From assembly GCA_020431405.1 (NCBI GenBank), contig JAGQIK010000178.1, positions 1 to 39,994 of the forward strand: a stretch of DNA of 39,994 nucleotides, read 5' to 3'. Position 1 is the first letter of the stretch, and each line of letters opens with the position of its first letter. The stretch is from Myxococcales bacterium (GTDB lineage Bacteria > Myxococcota_A > Polyangia > GCA-2747355). Of this stretch, positions 1 through 7,857 are shown in pieces. A program made the position numbers and the translations under genes. The notes under the pieces were generated by a model, which had not been told where the DNA came from, made no database searches, and saw only the letters and a list, made by a program, of their open reading frames with translations.

Positions 1-309
1 CCGCTGGCCTCGCGCCGCTGATGTCCCCGCCGCCGTGCCGGCGCTGGCGCCTTCGCCGTCATCCGCAGCGCCCGCGGCCGCGCCGCTGCGCCGCGCCCGG
101 ATCGCCGCCATCACGTCGCGCGTCAGCTCGGGGTCGACCTCGTCGGCGCCGACGGCGAAGCGCGCGACCATCGCGTCGAGCTCGGCGCGCCGCGTTCGAC
201 ACGCCGCGCAGCCCAGGTAGTGCGCGGCGAGCTCCTCGTGGCGGTTGACCGACAGCTCGCCGTCGACGTCGCGCACGACCTCGTCGATGGATGGGCAGCG
301 CGATGGCAT
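1..309 (-). CDS. Zinc-finger anti-sigma factor (3' end outside window)
   Basis: The reverse strand is open from an ATG at 309 to the window edge (103 codons, no stop), so the C-terminus is missing. Near residues 30-37 the translation reads HYLGCAAC, the H-x3-C-x2-C signature of zinc-binding anti-sigma (ZAS/putative zinc-finger) domains that hold ECF sigma factors inactive. After about residue 70 it becomes Ala/Gly-rich and probably disordered; any membrane segment would lie outside the window. The ATG overlaps the TGA of the upstream ECF sigma gene (TGATG), the usual translationally coupled sigma/anti-sigma arrangement. It probably binds the sigma factor encoded at 309-935. The stimulus cannot be read from the sequence. 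Confidence 0.8.
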   Translation of the reverse strand, partial: MPSRCPSIDEVVRDVDGELSVNRHEELAAHYLGCAACRTRRAELDAMVARFAVGADEVDPELTRDVMAAIRARRSGAAAGAADDGEGASAGTAAGTSAARGQR

Positions 310-935
310 CAGCGCGACTCCTCCGACAGCCGTTGGTACAGCGTGCGCAGCCCGCGGCTGACCTGCGACTTGAGCGTGCCCGTGCGACGGCCCGTCGCGG
401 CGCTGATCTCGTCGTAGCTCAGACCGTGAAAGAAACGCAGGATCAGCGCCGAGCGCGTGCGCTCGTCGAGCGTGAGCAGCTCGCGGTGCAGGCGCGCCGC
501 GCGCTCGGCCTCGAGCATCTGCTCGAGCGGCAGCCCCTCGACGCCCGGCGAGACCGACCCGGCCGCGGGCGCCTCGTCGGGAGCCACCTCGCTATGGCGC
601 GCGTGCGCGCTTTGGCGCCGGCGCGCCGCCGCGCGACAGCGGTTGAACGCGATGGCGATCAGATAGGCGCGAAATCGCCCCTGCGGCCGATAGCTCGCGC
701 GCTCCTCCCACGCGGTGATGAACACGTCCTGCACCACCTCCCGCGCCAGCTGCCGCTCGCCGAGAAAGCGCATCGCGTAGCCGACCAGCAACGACTGGTG
801 GCGGTCCACCAGCGTCTCGAACGGCGCATCCTGACCGCCGGCGCAAAGCAGCATCAGCTCGTCGTCCGACAGGTCGGCGAGCTGTTGTCGTCGCTGCGAG
901 CCGCCGGCGACCAGCTTGATGTCTGCTTTAACCAT
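309..935 (-). CDS. ECF-family RNA polymerase sigma factor
   Basis: A 208-residue sigma-70 family factor of extracytoplasmic-function type. Region 2 spans about residues 22-107 (DELMLLCAGGQDAPFETLV, then REVVQDVFITAWE, the core-binding and -10 recognition helices). Region 4 spans about 145-203 (LDERTRSALILRFFHGLSYDEI, with the helix-turn-helix around SYDEISAATGRRTGTLKSQV). Regions 1 and 3 are absent, as expected for ECF factors. The reading frame continues upstream to 1235, but homology begins just after the ATG at 935, so that start is chosen. It is followed by a ZAS anti-sigma gene with overlapping stop and start, implying control by reversible sequestration. The regulon is unknown; autoregulation is common for such pairs but no promoter motif could be assigned here. 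Confidence 0.92.
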   Translation of the reverse strand: MVKADIKLVAGGSQRRQQLADLSDDELMLLCAGGQDAPFETLVDRHQSLLVGYAMRFLGERQLAREVVQDVFITAWEERASYRPQGRFRAYLIAIAFNRCRAAARRRQSAHARHSEVAPDEAPAAGSVSPGVEGLPLEQMLEAERAARLHRELLTLDERTRSALILRFFHGLSYDEISAATGRRTGTLKSQVSRGLRTLYQRLSEESR

Positions 936-1161
936 CGACTGTCGTCTTGGTGCGCGCCCACCTCGGCGGGTAAGCACCCGACTACAGTAAACGGTTGCAG
1001 CCCGCGGCGCATTTTGCTGGCCGCGAAGCCCTCGTCCCCGTGAAGCCTCGGAAATGCTGCCCAAAAACGCGCGCGCGCGGCGCGAAAAAGCCATCGGTTG
1101 ACGGCGAGGCTTTCGGCCGCACGTAGGGTGCACGGACTTTCCCCAAGTCGGAGGTGATTTC

Positions 1162-2832
1162 ATGGGCCTCATGCGCTCGGTGGCCGCCGTGCTGATCATC
1201 GCGCTCGCTGGCTGCTCGGACTCCGAGACGCCCACCGCCGATGGCCCTGGTCAGGGTGACACGCACTCTGTCGACGCCGCGCTCGATGGCCCGCCGCAGG
1301 AGGTCGGCGCCGATACGCGGGTCGACGCGCCCTTCGACAGCAGCGCCGACAGCGCCGCTGACAGCGTCGCCGACGCCGACACGATCGTCGATCGCCTCGA
1401 TGGCCGCATCGACGGCGCCGCCGACACGGCGAGCGACACGGCGAGCGACACCGCGAGCGACGCGGCGAGCGACGCGACGAGCGACGCGACGAGCGACGCC
1501 GACGCGGGCACCGTCTCGCTGTGGCCGGCCTACGTCAGCTCGGGACACGACGACTTCGTCAGCGATGTAGCCGTCGGCCCCAACGGCAACGTCTACGTGC
1601 GCGGCGTCTATTACCCGCCGACGACGGTCGGCAGCCAGGGCAGCACCAAGCTGCAGCTGACCAGCGGGCGGCCCAACTCCGTCTTCCTGGTCAAGCTCTC
1701 GCCGCTGGGGCTGCCGCTGTGGGTGCGCAGCGCCGACACCGCCGATGGGATCTCTAGCGGCGGGCTCGCCGTCGACGGCGCGGGCAACGTCTATCTGAGC
1801 GGCGCATTCGGCGGGACGCTGACCCTCGGCAGCAAAACCGTGACCTCGGCCGGCAGCCGCGACGTCTTCGTCGCCAAGCTCGACGCCAACGGCAACACCT
1901 TGTGGGCCATCTCGGGCGGCGGCACGGCATCGGACAGCGCGCACGACCTCGCCGTCTCGGCAGGCGGCACGAGCGTCATCACCGGCGCCTTCTTGGACTC
2001 GGCGACCTTCGGCACGCACACCATCACCGCCACCAACGTCACCAGCGACATCTTCGTGGCCCGCATCTCGTCGTCGGGCGCCTTCACCTACGCGGCCTCG
2101 GCAGGCGGCATCTCGCCCGACTCGGGCAACGCCGTCGGCCTCGACAGCGCGGGCAACGCCTACGTCGTCGGCACCTTCGCCAGCACCAACGCCAAGTTCG
2201 GCAGCCACACCGTCACGTCGTCGTCGTCGACGTACAACGAAGAGATCTTCGTCGCCAAGGTCGATCCCACCGGACTGTGGGTCTGGGCGGTCGGCGCCGG
2301 CGGCACGGGCAACGACTACGGCCAGGACATCGCGGTGAGGAGCAACGGCACGAGCTACATCGTCGGCAGCTTCACCACCACGGCCACGTTCGGCACCACC
2401 ACGCTCGCGCCGACCCAGAGCGGCGGCCACGCCTACATCGCGCAGCTGTCGAGCAGCGGCGTCTTCGGCTGGGCTCAGGACATCGAGGCGAGCAGCAACG
2501 CCTTCGGCGTCGCCGCCGACAGCAGCGGCCCGGTGCTCACCGGTTGGTTTCAGGGCACCGTCAGCATCGGCGGCACGACGCTGACGGCCGCAGGCCTGGT
2601 CGATGCCTACGTCGCGCGCATGAACACCAGCGGCGCGTTTACTTGGGCGGCGCAGGTGACCGCCGCCGGCACCGTCAACAACGTGCGCGCCGCGGCGATC
2701 GACGGCTCGGGCAACGTCTTCGTCGGCGGCACCTATCCGCTCAACACCTGTTTCGGCTCGGTCTGCCTGCCCGGCAACAACTCCAACAGCGCCTTCGTCG
2801 CGCGCCTCAGCCCGGCGGGCAGCTTCTACTGA
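1162..2832 (+). CDS. SBBP beta-propeller repeat lipoprotein
   Basis: A 556-residue predicted lipoprotein. The N-terminus has a short hydrophobic core ending in LAGC, a good lipobox with Cys at residue 18. Next is a disordered Asp/Ala/Ser-rich linker including six copies of a four-residue unit (residues 89-112). From about residue 115 to the end, repeats of roughly 50 residues carry the pattern GN-x-Y/V-x-x-G-x-F followed by FVAKLD or FVARLS and W-x2-x-x-GG. This is the SBBP (beta-propeller) repeat common in secreted proteins of Myxococcota and Planctomycetes. A strong Shine-Dalgarno (GGAGGTGA, 1150-1157) sits 4 bases before the ATG. Function is unknown; it is likely an outer-membrane-anchored propeller with a binding role. 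It lies divergently from the ECF sigma gene, so it could be a target, but this is speculative. Confidence 0.88.
   Translation: MGLMRSVAAVLIIALAGCSDSETPTADGPGQGDTHSVDAALDGPPQEVGADTRVDAPFDSSADSAADSVADADTIVDRLDGRIDGAADTASDTASDTASDAASDATSDATSDADAGTVSLWPAYVSSGHDDFVSDVAVGPNGNVYVRGVYYPPTTVGSQGSTKLQLTSGRPNSVFLVKLSPLGLPLWVRSADTADGISSGGLAVDGAGNVYLSGAFGGTLTLGSKTVTSAGSRDVFVAKLDANGNTLWAISGGGTASDSAHDLAVSAGGTSVITGAFLDSATFGTHTITATNVTSDIFVARISSSGAFTYAASAGGISPDSGNAVGLDSAGNAYVVGTFASTNAKFGSHTVTSSSSTYNEEIFVAKVDPTGLWVWAVGAGGTGNDYGQDIAVRSNGTSYIVGSFTTTATFGTTTLAPTQSGGHAYIAQLSSSGVFGWAQDIEASSNAFGVAADSSGPVLTGWFQGTVSIGGTTLTAAGLVDAYVARMNTSGAFTWAAQVTAAGTVNNVRAAAIDGSGNVFVGGTYPLNTCFGSVCLPGNNSNSAFVARLSPAGSFY
1426..1497 (+). 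repeat. Six tandem 12-bp units encoding T/A-A/T-S-D linker
   Basis: Six in-frame 12-bp units (consensus A/G-CG-G/A-CG-AGC-GAC) encode TASD x3, AASD, ATSD x2 in the lipoprotein linker. The units differ at synonymous and non-synonymous sites, so the tract is old rather than a fresh slippage product, but its copy number could vary between strains. Confidence 0.9.
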
Positions 2833-2835
2833 CCG

Positions 2836-2859
2836 ATGGCGCGCTATCATCGGCGCCAT
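2836..2859. terminator. Candidate bidirectional terminator hairpin
   Basis: A perfect 7-bp stem, ATGGCGC (2836-2842) with GCGCCAT (2853-2859), encloses a 10-base loop. It begins 4 bases after the stop of the SBBP lipoprotein, between that gene and the convergent lipoprotein ending at 2918. There is no T-run, so it is a weak intrinsic-terminator candidate. Confidence 0.4.
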
Positions 2860-2917
2860 TCCGAGCTAGCGATCGCGCGCCACGCGCCGCGTGCGCGCTC
2901 GCGCCGGAGCATCTCTG

Positions 2918-3439
2918 CTAGAGGGTGATCTCGCTCGACGTCGCCGTGCGCGTCATCTTCGATGACCACGGCTCTTTCGCGTCGCACGCGTCGCCATAGC
3001 CGATGCGCGCGCGCACGACGCGCCCCTTGCACAGGGCGAGGTCGCCGAGGTCGATGCTGGTCTCGCCGCCGACGACCAGCTCGTTGCAACTCGGCAGCGC
3101 GGCGCAGCAGGCGCCCGTGGCCGGCAGGCACTGAGTCTGCTGCCACGCGCCGCTGCCATCGAGCGCCTCGAACCACGGCAGGCCTTCGCCGCAGCAGCCC
3201 TGCAGACGGACCGCCGCGCCGCAACCGACGTTGCGCAGCTCGAGCCGGTAGTCGGCGCCGTCGCGCACGATGCGCGCCGACAGCAGCGGCGGATCGCCGG
3301 CCGCGCACTGCGTGGCGACGTCGACCGTGCTGTCGCCGCGAACGCGCGCGTCGTCCGGCGGCGTCGAGCGCGAGCCGCAGCCGCCAGCGGCGAGCGCCGC
3401 GACGACGAGCAGCCATAGCAGCGCTCGGGCCTTGTTCAT
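2918..3439 (-). CDS. Small Cys-rich lipoprotein, function unknown
   Basis: A 173-residue protein with a basic N-terminus, a hydrophobic stretch (ALLWLLVVAALAAGGC) and a Cys that can be lipidated at about residue 21. A short Asp/Arg-rich spacer follows. The mature part (residues 45-173) contains many cysteines, including two Cys-Cys pairs (GCCGEG and ACCAAL), suggesting a disulfide-stabilised periplasmic or surface domain. The overall look, a small beta-rich domain after a linker, is typical of myxobacterial lipoproteins of unknown function; I recognise no named family. The upstream frame is open to 3880, but the signal peptide fixes the start at 3439. It is transcribed convergently to the SBBP lipoprotein and divergently from the metallo-hydrolase gene, with a 73-base promoter gap. 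Confidence 0.8.
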   Translation of the reverse strand: MNKARALLWLLVVAALAAGGCGSRSTPPDDARVRGDSTVDVATQCAAGDPPLLSARIVRDGADYRLELRNVGCGAAVRLQGCCGEGLPWFEALDGSGAWQQTQCLPATGACCAALPSCNELVVGGETSIDLGDLALCKGRVVRARIGYGDACDAKEPWSSKMTRTATSSEITL

Positions 3440-3512
3440 CGCGCCAGTGTAGCGCAGAGCGACCTGCCATACGCGTGCGGGATCGCGCGAGCGCGCGAGT
3501 ACAATCCGCGCC

Positions 3513-4274
3513 ATGAAGATCGAGCACATCCGCAACGCCACGGCCCTCGTCACCCTCGGCGAGCATCGCCTGCTGGTCGACCCGATGCTCTGCGAGCCGG
3601 GCGCGATCATCGGCCTCAAGTTCTTCGGCGGCGGACGCCGGCGAAACCCGCTGGTGCCGCTTCCTGACGGCACCCTCGAGCGCCTCGCGCAGGCCAGCGC
3701 CGTGCTCGTCACCCACAGACATCCCGACCATCTCGACCCAGCGGGCATCGACTGGATCAAGGCGCGCGGCCTGCCCGTCTTCGGCCACGCCGTCGACGTG
3801 CCCCGCCTGCGTCGCAAGGGGCTCGACGCGCGCGCGCTCGACGACCACGCGTTCGGCTTCGCCACCGAGGTCATCCCCACCGTCCACGGCCACGGCGTGA
3901 TGGGCTGGCTGATGGGGCCGATGGCTGGCTTCTATCTGGCGCACCCGGACGAGCCGAGCATCTACATCACCGGCGACACCGTGCTCACCGACGCCGTGCT
4001 CGACGCCGTCTCGCGGCTTCGCCCCGACGTGATCCTCGCGCCAGCGGGCGCCGCCAACTTCGGCTTCGGCAAGAGCATCCTGATGACCGTCGACGAGCAG
4101 GTCGCGCTGGTTCGCGCCGCGCCCGGCGAGGTCGTCTTCAACCACCTCGAGGCGCTCGACCACTGCCCCACCACCCGCACGGGCCTCGCCGAGCGCATGC
4201 GCGCCGAGGGGCTCGACGCGCGCGTGTTCATCCCCGAAGACGGCGAGACGCTCGAGCTCAGCGGTACTTCTTGA
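3513..4274 (+). CDS. Metallo-beta-lactamase-fold metal-dependent hydrolase
   Basis: A 253-residue cytoplasmic protein of the metallo-beta-lactamase superfamily, in the UlaG-like group of stand-alone hydrolases. The metal-binding motif HxHxDH is at residues 68-73 (THRHPDHLD). Further candidate ligands are His in HGHG (125-128), Asp155 in ITGDT and His211 in FNHLEAL. The N-terminal MKIEHIRNAT-ALVTLGEHRLLVDP strand is also typical of this fold. Substrate cannot be inferred. The ATG at 3513 gives a family-length protein. Its 3' end overlaps the convergent acyl-CoA dehydrogenase gene by 17 bases (4258-4274). Confidence 0.88.
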   Translation: MKIEHIRNATALVTLGEHRLLVDPMLCEPGAIIGLKFFGGGRRRNPLVPLPDGTLERLAQASAVLVTHRHPDHLDPAGIDWIKARGLPVFGHAVDVPRLRRKGLDARALDDHAFGFATEVIPTVHGHGVMGWLMGPMAGFYLAHPDEPSIYITGDTVLTDAVLDAVSRLRPDVILAPAGAANFGFGKSILMTVDEQVALVRAAPGEVVFNHLEALDHCPTTRTGLAERMRAEGLDARVFIPEDGETLELSGTS

Positions 4275-5466
4275 GCTCGAGCCGCGCGACCATGCCGCGG
4301 TGCACTTCGTCGGGACCGTCGGCGAGGCGCAGCGCGCGGCCCATCACGAGCAGCCAGTTGAGCTCGGGATCGGACATGCCTTCGCCGCCGTGAATCTGCA
4401 TCGCGGCGTCGGTCACAGACTGCAGCACGTTGGGCGCGATGACCTTGATCGCCGAGATGTCGGTCAGCGCGCCGAAGGTGCCCATGGTGTCGAGCGCCCA
4501 GGCGGCCTTGAGCGTGAGCAGGCGCGCCTGGTCGATGGCCATGCGCGAGTTGGCGATGATGTCGCGGTTGCCGCCGAGGTTGGCGAGCGGCTTGCCGAAG
4601 GCGATGCGGTGCACCGCGCGCTCGCACAGCCGCCGCAGCGCCCGCTCGGCCGCGCCGATGGCGCGCATGCAGTGATGGATGCGGCCCGGGCCGAGCCGCC
4701 CCTGCGCGATCTCGAAGCCGCGCCCCGCGCCTGCGATGATGGCGCGCTTGGGCAGGCGCACGTTGTCGAACAGAAGCTCGCCGTGCCCGTGTGGATCGTC
4801 GTAGTGCCCGAGCACTGGCAGCATGCGCAGGACCTCGAGCCCGGGCGCGTCGGCGGGCACCAGCACCATCGAGTGGCGCTGGTGGCGGTCTGCCTGCGCA
4901 TCGGTGACGCCCATGAAGATGTAAAACGCGCAGCGCGGATCGCCGGCGCCGCTGGTCCACCACTTCTGCCCGTTGAGCACCACCTCGTCGCCGACGACCT
5001 CGCAGGTGGCGCGCATGTTGGTCGCGTCACTGGACGCCACCGCCGGCTCGGTCATGGCGAAGCCGGAGCGGATCTCGCCCGCCAACAGCGGCTCGAGCCA
5101 CTGCTGCTTCTGCTCCTCGGAGCCGTACTGCACCAGCACCTCGGCGTTGCCCGTGTCGGGCGCGCTGCAGTTGAAGACCTCGGGCGCGATGAAGCTCTGG
5201 CCGGTGACCTCGGCGATGGGCGCGTAGTCGCGGTTGTCGAGGCCGCAGCCGTACTTCTCGTCGGGCAGAAACAGGTTCCACAGCCCCAGGTCCTTGGCCT
5301 CCTGCTTGAGCTCTTCGATGATCGGCGGGACCTTCCAACGCGTCCAATCGGCGCCGCCGACGAGCTGGTCGCGATAGGTCTGGTGGTTGGGCACGACGCG
5401 CTGTTCGACGAAACGCCGCACCTGCGCAGTCACCGCTTTGGAGCGCTCGGAGTGTTCGAAGTCCAT
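4258..5466 (-). CDS. Acyl-CoA dehydrogenase (ACAD10/11-like)
   Basis: A 402-residue FAD-dependent acyl-CoA dehydrogenase, which oxidises the alpha-beta bond of an acyl-CoA and passes electrons to ETF. The FAD/substrate motif GFAMTEPAVASSDATN is at about 135-150 and the GQKWWTSGAGDP strand at 166-177. The C-terminal helical domain has AFGKPLANLGGNRDII (289-304) and QIHGGEGMS (357-365). Where medium-chain dehydrogenases carry the catalytic Glu (YEGT), this protein reads LADGPDEVHR with Asp383; this fits the ACAD10/11-like branch, which uses Asp. The frame is open to 5670, but the ATG at 5466 starts directly before the conserved N-terminal helix. No beta-oxidation partner is adjacent, so it appears to be transcribed alone. 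Confidence 0.93.
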   Translation of the reverse strand: MDFEHSERSKAVTAQVRRFVEQRVVPNHQTYRDQLVGGADWTRWKVPPIIEELKQEAKDLGLWNLFLPDEKYGCGLDNRDYAPIAEVTGQSFIAPEVFNCSAPDTGNAEVLVQYGSEEQKQQWLEPLLAGEIRSGFAMTEPAVASSDATNMRATCEVVGDEVVLNGQKWWTSGAGDPRCAFYIFMGVTDAQADRHQRHSMVLVPADAPGLEVLRMLPVLGHYDDPHGHGELLFDNVRLPKRAIIAGAGRGFEIAQGRLGPGRIHHCMRAIGAAERALRRLCERAVHRIAFGKPLANLGGNRDIIANSRMAIDQARLLTLKAAWALDTMGTFGALTDISAIKVIAPNVLQSVTDAAMQIHGGEGMSDPELNWLLVMGRALRLADGPDEVHRGMVARLELKKYR

Positions 5467-5499
5467 CTCAGCCCTCACGCGATTGTTGCATGATAGGTG

Positions 5500-6087
5500 A
5501 TGTTGTTTCGCCGATACGATACGACGCCCGACTCGCCGCTCTCGTTTGGCTACAAGATCGATTGGCTTGCCGTGCAGTCGGTGGACACGGCTCGCTTGGT
5601 CGATAGTCTCGCGCTGCGAAAGATCAAACCAGCAAACTGGCGCGAGGGCCTTCAGGTCAGCCGACGGCACGTCTTCGTCGCCCCTGCCGTGGACGGCTGG
5701 CAGCTGGTCGTGAACTTCCGTCTCGCCGAGTCGGGCGCCGTCGAGCGTTTGGCAGCGATCAGCAGCGACAATGACGCGCGCGTCTGCTTTTTCGGATCAC
5801 ATCGTGGCGTGACCTACCACGCATGGGGTCGTGCGCAGCACGGTGTGACCGAGCGCCTGTACATGCACGCCGACGGCGTGACCTACTACGATTTTGGACC
5901 AAGGACTCGCGACGAGATCGCGCTGGAAGTCGAGTACTGGGATGGTGACCTCGACGAGGTCGACGAGGAGAAGCTCGCGGGCGAAGAGACCGTGATCGCG
6001 CTGGCGTCGCGCTGGTCGCTCGACCCCACGACCCTTGCCGAGCGGCACGAGGCGCTCGGCGTGGGCCTCATCGGCAAGGTCAGCTAG
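5500..6087 (+). CDS. Conserved-looking protein of unknown function
   Basis: A 195-residue soluble protein with no signal peptide or membrane segment. Recognisable pieces are SFGYKIDWLAVQS near the N-terminus, ANWREGL, HVFVAPAVDGWQLVVNF in the middle and an ASRWSLDPTTL motif near the C-terminus. These resemble an unnamed group of bacterial stand-alone proteins; that is recollection, not a search result. The order of motifs suggests a compact alpha/beta fold. The ATG at 5500 is preferred, although GTG at 5497 is equally in frame and no clear Shine-Dalgarno is present. It is divergent from the acyl-CoA dehydrogenase (33 bases apart). Codon use resembles its neighbours but is slightly less GC-extreme. 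Confidence 0.7.
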   Translation: MLFRRYDTTPDSPLSFGYKIDWLAVQSVDTARLVDSLALRKIKPANWREGLQVSRRHVFVAPAVDGWQLVVNFRLAESGAVERLAAISSDNDARVCFFGSHRGVTYHAWGRAQHGVTERLYMHADGVTYYDFGPRTRDEIALEVEYWDGDLDEVDEEKLAGEETVIALASRWSLDPTTLAERHEALGVGLIGKVS

Positions 6088-6103
6088 CGCGCGCGGGCGG
6101 CGC

Positions 6104-6640
6104 TCATGGCAGGCCGCTCTCGTCGAAGTACGCCTGCACGGCGTTGGCGAGGCTGGCGAGGTTGGGCGTCAGCGACTTGGCGACGAAGCTCTCCACCGGC
6201 CCTTGCACGCGGCGCGCGAGAAACTTCGGCAGCCCCGGAACCTTCTGCAGGTCGAGCTCGAGGTTGACCACCAGCGTGAACAGGCTGCCGCCCTCGCTGT
6301 GGGCGAGCGTCGTCGTGCCATGACAGTCGAAGAGCTTCTTGAACTTCACCGGCTCGATGCGCCAGGTGCAGGCGAGCGTCTCGCTGCTCCACTCGGCGCG
6401 GTCGAACCAGCCGACCACGTCGCGGCTGATAAACGGCCGCGCCACCGCCGGCACGTTGTCCTTGGTGCCCTGCCAGCGGTTGTAGACGCGCGTCAGCGGC
6501 GGCGCGTCCTCGCGCTCGAGCACCTTCATGTACTCGACGTGCGGCATGAAGTGGGCGAGCTCCTCGATGCGATCGCGCAGCGCGATAAACACCGCCTCGG
6601 GCGGGTAGCCGATCTCGACGTTGACCTCTATCCGTCGCAT
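6104..6640 (-). CDS. SRPBCC (START-like) domain protein
   Basis: A 178-residue single-domain protein matching the SRPBCC/polyketide-cyclase helix-grip fold. It starts with the typical first strand and helix (RRIEVNVEIGYPPEAVFIAL), contains conserved aromatic strands (VGWFDRAEW, CTWRIEP, TTTLAHSEGGSLFTLVVN) and ends in the long C-terminal helix (ESFVAKSLTPNLASLANAV) that closes the ligand pocket. Such proteins bind hydrophobic ligands; the ligand is unknown. The frame is open to 6751 but homology begins at the ATG at 6640. It converges on the unknown protein at 5500-6087 with 16 bases between stops. Confidence 0.82.
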   Translation of the reverse strand: MRRIEVNVEIGYPPEAVFIALRDRIEELAHFMPHVEYMKVLEREDAPPLTRVYNRWQGTKDNVPAVARPFISRDVVGWFDRAEWSSETLACTWRIEPVKFKKLFDCHGTTTLAHSEGGSLFTLVVNLELDLQKVPGLPKFLARRVQGPVESFVAKSLTPNLASLANAVQAYFDESGLP

Positions 6641-6810
6641 CGCCGGCGAGCATAGCAGCGACTCGCCGCAGCGACCCCGATGCCCCAGCCAGCGGCGATC
6701 CTGAACTAGATCATGGCTGTGACTGCGTGGTCGAAGCTCGGTCAGTTCCACGCGCGTGCCTCGTAATTACAGCAACTTACGTCTATTCGGAGGGTGGTAC
6801 TGCGCTTGCT

Positions 6811-6827
6811 CTGTTGTCGGGCAACAG
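6811..6827 (+). promoter_or_regulatory. Leader hairpin abutting the Shine-Dalgarno
   Basis: CTGTTG (6811-6816) pairs perfectly with CAACAG (6822-6827) around a 5-base loop. The Shine-Dalgarno AGGAGG (6826-6831) begins inside the 3' arm, and the ATG follows at 6838. In mRNA the hairpin would occlude the first two bases of the ribosome binding site, so it may tune translation of the sigma-like gene. Confidence 0.4.
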
Positions 6828-6837
6828 GAGGGTGACC

Positions 6838-7461
6838 ATGACCACGATGCCGACCCTAGCGCTGCCCGCAGGCGACAAGGCGACCTCGTCAGCCCGCGCA
6901 GATAGGCAGCTGCTCGAGCGCTACCGTCGCGGCGACGCCCGCGCGCTGGCGCAGATCTATGACGCGCACGCGCCGGCCATCGCGGCTTTTCTCGCGCGCG
7001 GGTTTACCTGCTGGAGCGAGGGACGGCAGGTCTGCTTCGATGGCTGCCGCGAGCCCTCCGAGCTCGAGGCAGCGCTCGAGGAGACGTTCGCGCGCGCGTT
7101 CTCGGCGCGGGCGCGCCTCGCCTATGACGGCGCATCATCCTTCGAGATCTACCTGACCGGCATCGCCCGCACCGTGGCGCTGTCCAAGCTGCGCGCGCGC
7201 GACGGCGACAACAACACGCGCGCCGTGCGCCTCGCCGACCACGAGCGCGTGCGCCGCGCGCTGCTCGACCTGCAGCGCGCGTTCATCGCCGGCCTCGACG
7301 ACGACGAGCGCAGCCTGCTGTTCGCGCGCGTCGAGCGGCACGCCACCGCCGGGCTCGCGCCGCTGCGCGCACGCAAAGTGGAGCGCACGCTGCGCACGCG
7401 CTTTGTCGAGCTGATGCACGAAAAGTCTCACGCCGAGCAGCGCCTCAGCTCGCGCGGCTGA
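6838..7461 (+). CDS. Sigma-70-family-like protein with degenerate region 4
   Basis: A 207-residue protein. Residues 24-120 look like sigma region 2 (LLERYRRGDARALAQIYDAHAP, later FEIYLTGIARTVALSKLRAR), but a roughly 25-residue Cys-containing insert (residues 56-80) separates the first two helices. Region 4 is poor: residues 150-195 have DDDERSLLFARVERH and a basic helix, but no clear helix-turn-helix. The start is fixed by a strong Shine-Dalgarno, AGGAGG, 6 bases before ATG 6838; the frame is open further upstream to 6727. It may be a divergent sigma factor or a sigma-like regulator that has lost promoter recognition. No anti-sigma gene is adjacent; the next gene is a small lipoprotein. Confidence 0.65.
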   Translation: MTTMPTLALPAGDKATSSARADRQLLERYRRGDARALAQIYDAHAPAIAAFLARGFTCWSEGRQVCFDGCREPSELEAALEETFARAFSARARLAYDGASSFEIYLTGIARTVALSKLRARDGDNNTRAVRLADHERVRRALLDLQRAFIAGLDDDERSLLFARVERHATAGLAPLRARKVERTLRTRFVELMHEKSHAEQRLSSRG

Positions 7462-7466
7462 CCTCG

Positions 7467-7490
7467 CTCGACCTCGACCTCGACCTCGAC
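7467..7490. repeat. Four tandem CTCGAC hexamers
   Basis: Four perfect copies of CTCGAC lie just after the stop codon of the sigma-like gene, in the non-coding gap before the mini-lipoprotein. The hexamer is rich in the GAC/GTC words of this genome and may be slippage-derived; no function is evident. Confidence 0.85.
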
Positions 7491-7571
7491 ATCGCTGGCG
7501 CGAGCGCGCACCCGCTTGCCGTCCCATCTGCAGGGTGCCATCGTCTTGTCGTGAGACCGATTGCTGCTGCG

Positions 7572-7790
7572 ATGCTCGTGCGGATCGCGACGCTGGCGCT
7601 GGCGCTGCTGCTGGCCAGCCTCGTGCTCGCGGGCTGCCCGGAGAAGCGCCGCGGCGACGCGCCCTCGCCGATCTGCACCAGCGCGTTTCAGCGCTGCAGG
7701 CTCGGCAACGGGCCGCTCGGCGTGTGTACGCCGATCCCCTGCAAGCCTGGACAGAAGCCGCCCTGCCTGATGTGTCGCCCGCAGCACTAG
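7572..7790 (+). CDS. Cys-rich mini-lipoprotein
   Basis: A 72-residue peptide with a clear lipoprotein signal (LALALLLASLVLAGC, lipid Cys near residue 21) and a mature part of about 50 residues carrying six further cysteines in three pairs (CTSAFQRC, VCTPIPC, PCLMC). The even Cys number suggests a disulfide-knotted periplasmic peptide. A GTG at 7551 is also in frame, but the ATG at 7572 gives a normal signal length. I recognise no family. It sits 110 bases after the sigma-like gene and on the same strand as the HExxH protein gene. Confidence 0.7.
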   Translation: MLVRIATLALALLLASLVLAGCPEKRRGDAPSPICTSAFQRCRLGNGPLGVCTPIPCKPGQKPPCLMCRPQH

Positions 7791-7857
7791 ATCACTTGGC
7801 TATAAGAATGCGCTGTTGCGTGCGCGCTACGTCACCGGTTGATAGCGACAGATCAAG

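Noticed and set aside
1135-1149. GACTT-TCCCC-AAGTC hairpin before the SBBP lipoprotein as a riboswitch
   Set aside because: Only five base pairs and directly before the Shine-Dalgarno; no further conserved structure seen.
982-2859. A 625-codon open frame on the minus strand opposite the SBBP lipoprotein
   Set aside because: Composition is Ala/Arg/Val/Asp with no domain, and the opposite strand has a signal peptide, Shine-Dalgarno and clear repeats.
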